This document shows positions 22,503 through 23,587 of a stretch of 23,587 nt of DNA, piece by piece. The first letter of the stretch is position 1. Each line of letters opens with the position of its first letter. The DNA is from JBPYCR01 sp051846915 (lineage in GTDB: Bacteria > Bacillota > Bacilli > Bacillales > Amphibacillaceae), in contig NZ_JBPYCR010000047.1 of NCBI RefSeq assembly GCF_051846915.1, positions 1 to 23,587 on the forward strand, read 5' to 3'. Below the pieces are notes generated by a model, which was given only the letters and a program-made list of their open reading frames with translations, was not told the origin of the DNA and searched no databases. The position numbers and the translations under genes are program-made.

Positions 22503-22917
22503 GCGCGCGATGTAACATTGGGGTAGTATCCTAAAAATTGCGTTTCCTTGTTCCAGCGAAATCCTTTTACAGTGAACAAAATGAAGGAAACATTAGCTCC
22601 GACTCAAATGGCGAGGGTCCCATTCGGTGGAAATCCACTTCGGTGATTAGGGACCGTGCTATCTTTAACTTGTAGGGTTTTATCTCCTTTCTTGTTTTGG
22701 ATATATACTTATAGACGGGATAATACAATCTGACTAGTAATTTGGATGGTGGATAATTTACAGCGATTACAACAATAAGTATAGAAGGAAAAGGCAAAAT
22801 AATATATAAGCCTTGAAGTATCCTCAATACAATTAGTGTTGAGGTTTAGATGTAACGATGAGCCACTGAACTATAGTAGCATTCCATTTTCAATAAAGAT
22901 GTTTTTGAAAAATGGTG
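22503..22917. other. Gene-free interval with structured segments upstream of rrn
   Basis: No supported gene; a minus-strand frame at 22567-22827 has no ribosome site. Two structures stand out: GGTCCC (22616-22621) with GGGACC (22650-22655) enclosing GTGG/CCAC, and a 9-bp hairpin CCTCAATAC (22822-22830) / GTGTTGAGG (22836-22844) followed by TTT, terminator-like and shielding the rrn promoters. Confidence 0.4.
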
Positions 22918-22946
22918 TTGCTATTATTATTTTTTTATGCTATATT
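22918..22946 (+). promoter_or_regulatory. rrn promoter P1
   Basis: TTGCTA (22918-22923), 17-base spacer, TATATT (22941-22946); a long T/A-rich spacer. Together with P2, 87 bases downstream, this is the tandem arrangement typical of Bacillus rrn operons. Confidence 0.6.
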
Positions 22947-23004
22947 ATTTTCTGTTGTCATTTATGAGGTACCAAATACAGATCCTCTTTTCTCAAAGAG
23001 AAAG

Positions 23005-23033
23005 TTGACATTTTTATATGAGCGTGTTAAATT
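23005..23033 (+). promoter_or_regulatory. rrn promoter P2
   Basis: Perfect -35 TTGACA (23005-23010), 17-base spacer, TAAATT (23028-23033). About 200 bases upstream of the 16S gene. Confidence 0.7.
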
Positions 23034-23078
23034 ATAACTCGTCTCAAAATTGTTGATGATGATAATTAAGTACAAATT

Positions 23079-23225
23079 GTTCCTTGAAAACTGAACAAAA
23101 CAACTCGTATGTCAGAGTGAAAAACACCTCCGTGTTTTTCCTCTACAAGTCAGATCTTTCTATTAAGGAAGCTGACTATAAATGAAACAAGCTAAGATAT
23201 AAAGGTGATTAACCGGTGTTAATCA
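23079..23225 (+). other. rRNA leader: boxA-like element and hairpins
   Basis: TGTTCCTTGAAAACTGAAC (23079-23097) is the boxA-type antitermination segment seen in Bacillus rrn leaders. It precedes a strong hairpin GAAAAACAC (23119-23127) / GTGTTTTTC (23132-23140) and another, GGTGATTAA (23202-23210) / TTAATCATC (23217-23225), directly in front of 16S, probably for processing. Confidence 0.6.
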
Positions 23226-23236
23226 TCGCACAAACT

Positions 23237-23587
23237 TTTATGGAGAGTTTGATCTTGGCTCAGGACGAACGCTGGCGGCGTGCCTAATACATGCAAGTCG
23301 AGCGCGGGAAGCAGGCGGAATCCTTCGGGAGGAAGCCTGTGGAACGAGCGGCGGATGGGTGAGTAACACGTAGGCAACCTGCCTGCAAGACCGGGATAAC
23401 TCGCGGAAACGCGAGCTAATACCGGATGATCCGAGTAATCTCCTGATTGCTCGGTAAAAGGCGGCATTAGCTGTCACTTGCAGATGGGCCTGCGGCGCAT
23501 TAGCTAGTTGGTAGGATAACAGCCTACCAAGGCAACGATGCGTAGCCGACCTGAGAGGGTGATCGGCCACACTGGGACTGAGACACG
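23237..23587 (+). rRNA. rrs: 16S ribosomal RNA, 5' part (runs off the right edge)
   Basis: The mature 5' end is placed at TTTATGGAGAG by comparison with the Bacillus start. Universal segments follow: GAGTTTGATCTTGGCTCAG, GACGAACGCTGGCGGCGTGC, GGGTGAGTAACACGTAGGCAA, GCTAATACCGGATGAT, CGATGCGTAGCCGACCTGAG, ACTGGGACTGAGACACG. About 351 of roughly 1,550 bases are present. The variable regions fit a halophilic or halotolerant Bacillaceae genus. The base after GATC is T, whereas C or A is usual. Open frames called on the minus strand here are artefacts. Confidence 0.98.

Noticed and set aside
22611..22680. T-box riboswitch upstream of rrn
   Set aside because: TTAGGGACCGTGC faintly resembles the T-box sequence, but the AGGGTGG core, specifier stem and a downstream synthetase or amino acid gene are absent.
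22567..22827. 86-codon minus-strand frame as a membrane protein
   Set aside because: TTG start without a ribosome site; the hydrophobic stretch probably reflects AT-rich DNA and the frame crosses a palindromic structure.
23219..23570. Minus-strand frames of 82 and 110 codons
   Set aside because: They lie in the rRNA leader and the 16S gene, whose universal segments are unmistakable on the plus strand.
1..23587. CRISPR array or tRNA genes
   Set aside because: No regularly spaced direct repeats and no cloverleaf or CCA-ended tRNA-like sequence were seen on either strand.

Overview
The window comes from a low-GC, endospore-forming, salt-adapted member of the Bacillaceae. The 5' end of a 16S rRNA gene at the right edge looks like the Virgibacillus/Oceanobacillus/Lentibacillus group. 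The block cwlD-salA-gerD-kbaA-pdaB in front of an rrn operon matches the order and orientations I recall for Bacillus subtilis, and the window also carries ectoine genes and a BCCT osmolyte transporter. Genus-level placement is inference; nothing was aligned.

Layout. 1-1160: 3' part of a group II intron (reverse transcriptase plus domains V/VI) lying antisense in a dead tyrosine-recombinase remnant. 1300-4206: betaine/choline-type BCCT transporter, then on the opposite strand a universal stress protein and an unrecognised 219-aa protein. 4476-5348: two long hairpins fused to a 5'-truncated tnpB with an apparently intact IS200/IS605-type right end. 5359-6193: two overlapping genes, a small charged protein and a DUF6036/MNT-like nucleotidyltransferase, possibly a toxin-antitoxin-like pair. 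6610-8650: an HxlR-type regulator divergent from a CatE-like dioxygenase and an NAD(P)H-dependent FMN reductase, a probable quinone/catechol response unit with visible operators. 8759-11960: the membrane-fluidity system desR-desK-des with DesR-type boxes, interrupted by a terminator and a structured Bacillaceae repeat. 12147-14690: SelO protein AMPylase and a ROK sugar kinase. 15185-17165: ectA-ectB ending in a strong terminator with no ectC. 17180-21620: the sporulation/germination block. 22186-23587: a small conserved ORF, then tandem rrn promoters, a structured leader and 16S rRNA.

How it fits together: import of compatible solute (BCCT), synthesis of an ectoine precursor (EctA/EctB), cold-induced lipid desaturation (Des/DesKR), electrophile detoxification (HxlR/CatE/FMN reductase) and spore cortex/germination functions form an environmental-stress neighbourhood joined to a conserved chromosomal backbone. 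The left third is mobile-element debris.

Most interesting signals: (i) three genes (BCCT, usp, ectA) whose best Shine-Dalgarno and family N-terminus point to AUC, AUA and AUU starts instead of AUG/GUG/UUG; (ii) ectAB without ectC; (iii) a PdaB homologue lacking the metal and catalytic residues of the NodB fold; (iv) a truncated TnpB whose surviving right end would place the promoter of the next operon in the guide position; (v) clear candidate operators for HxlR and DesR and sigma-E/sigma-G promoters for cwlD and gerD.
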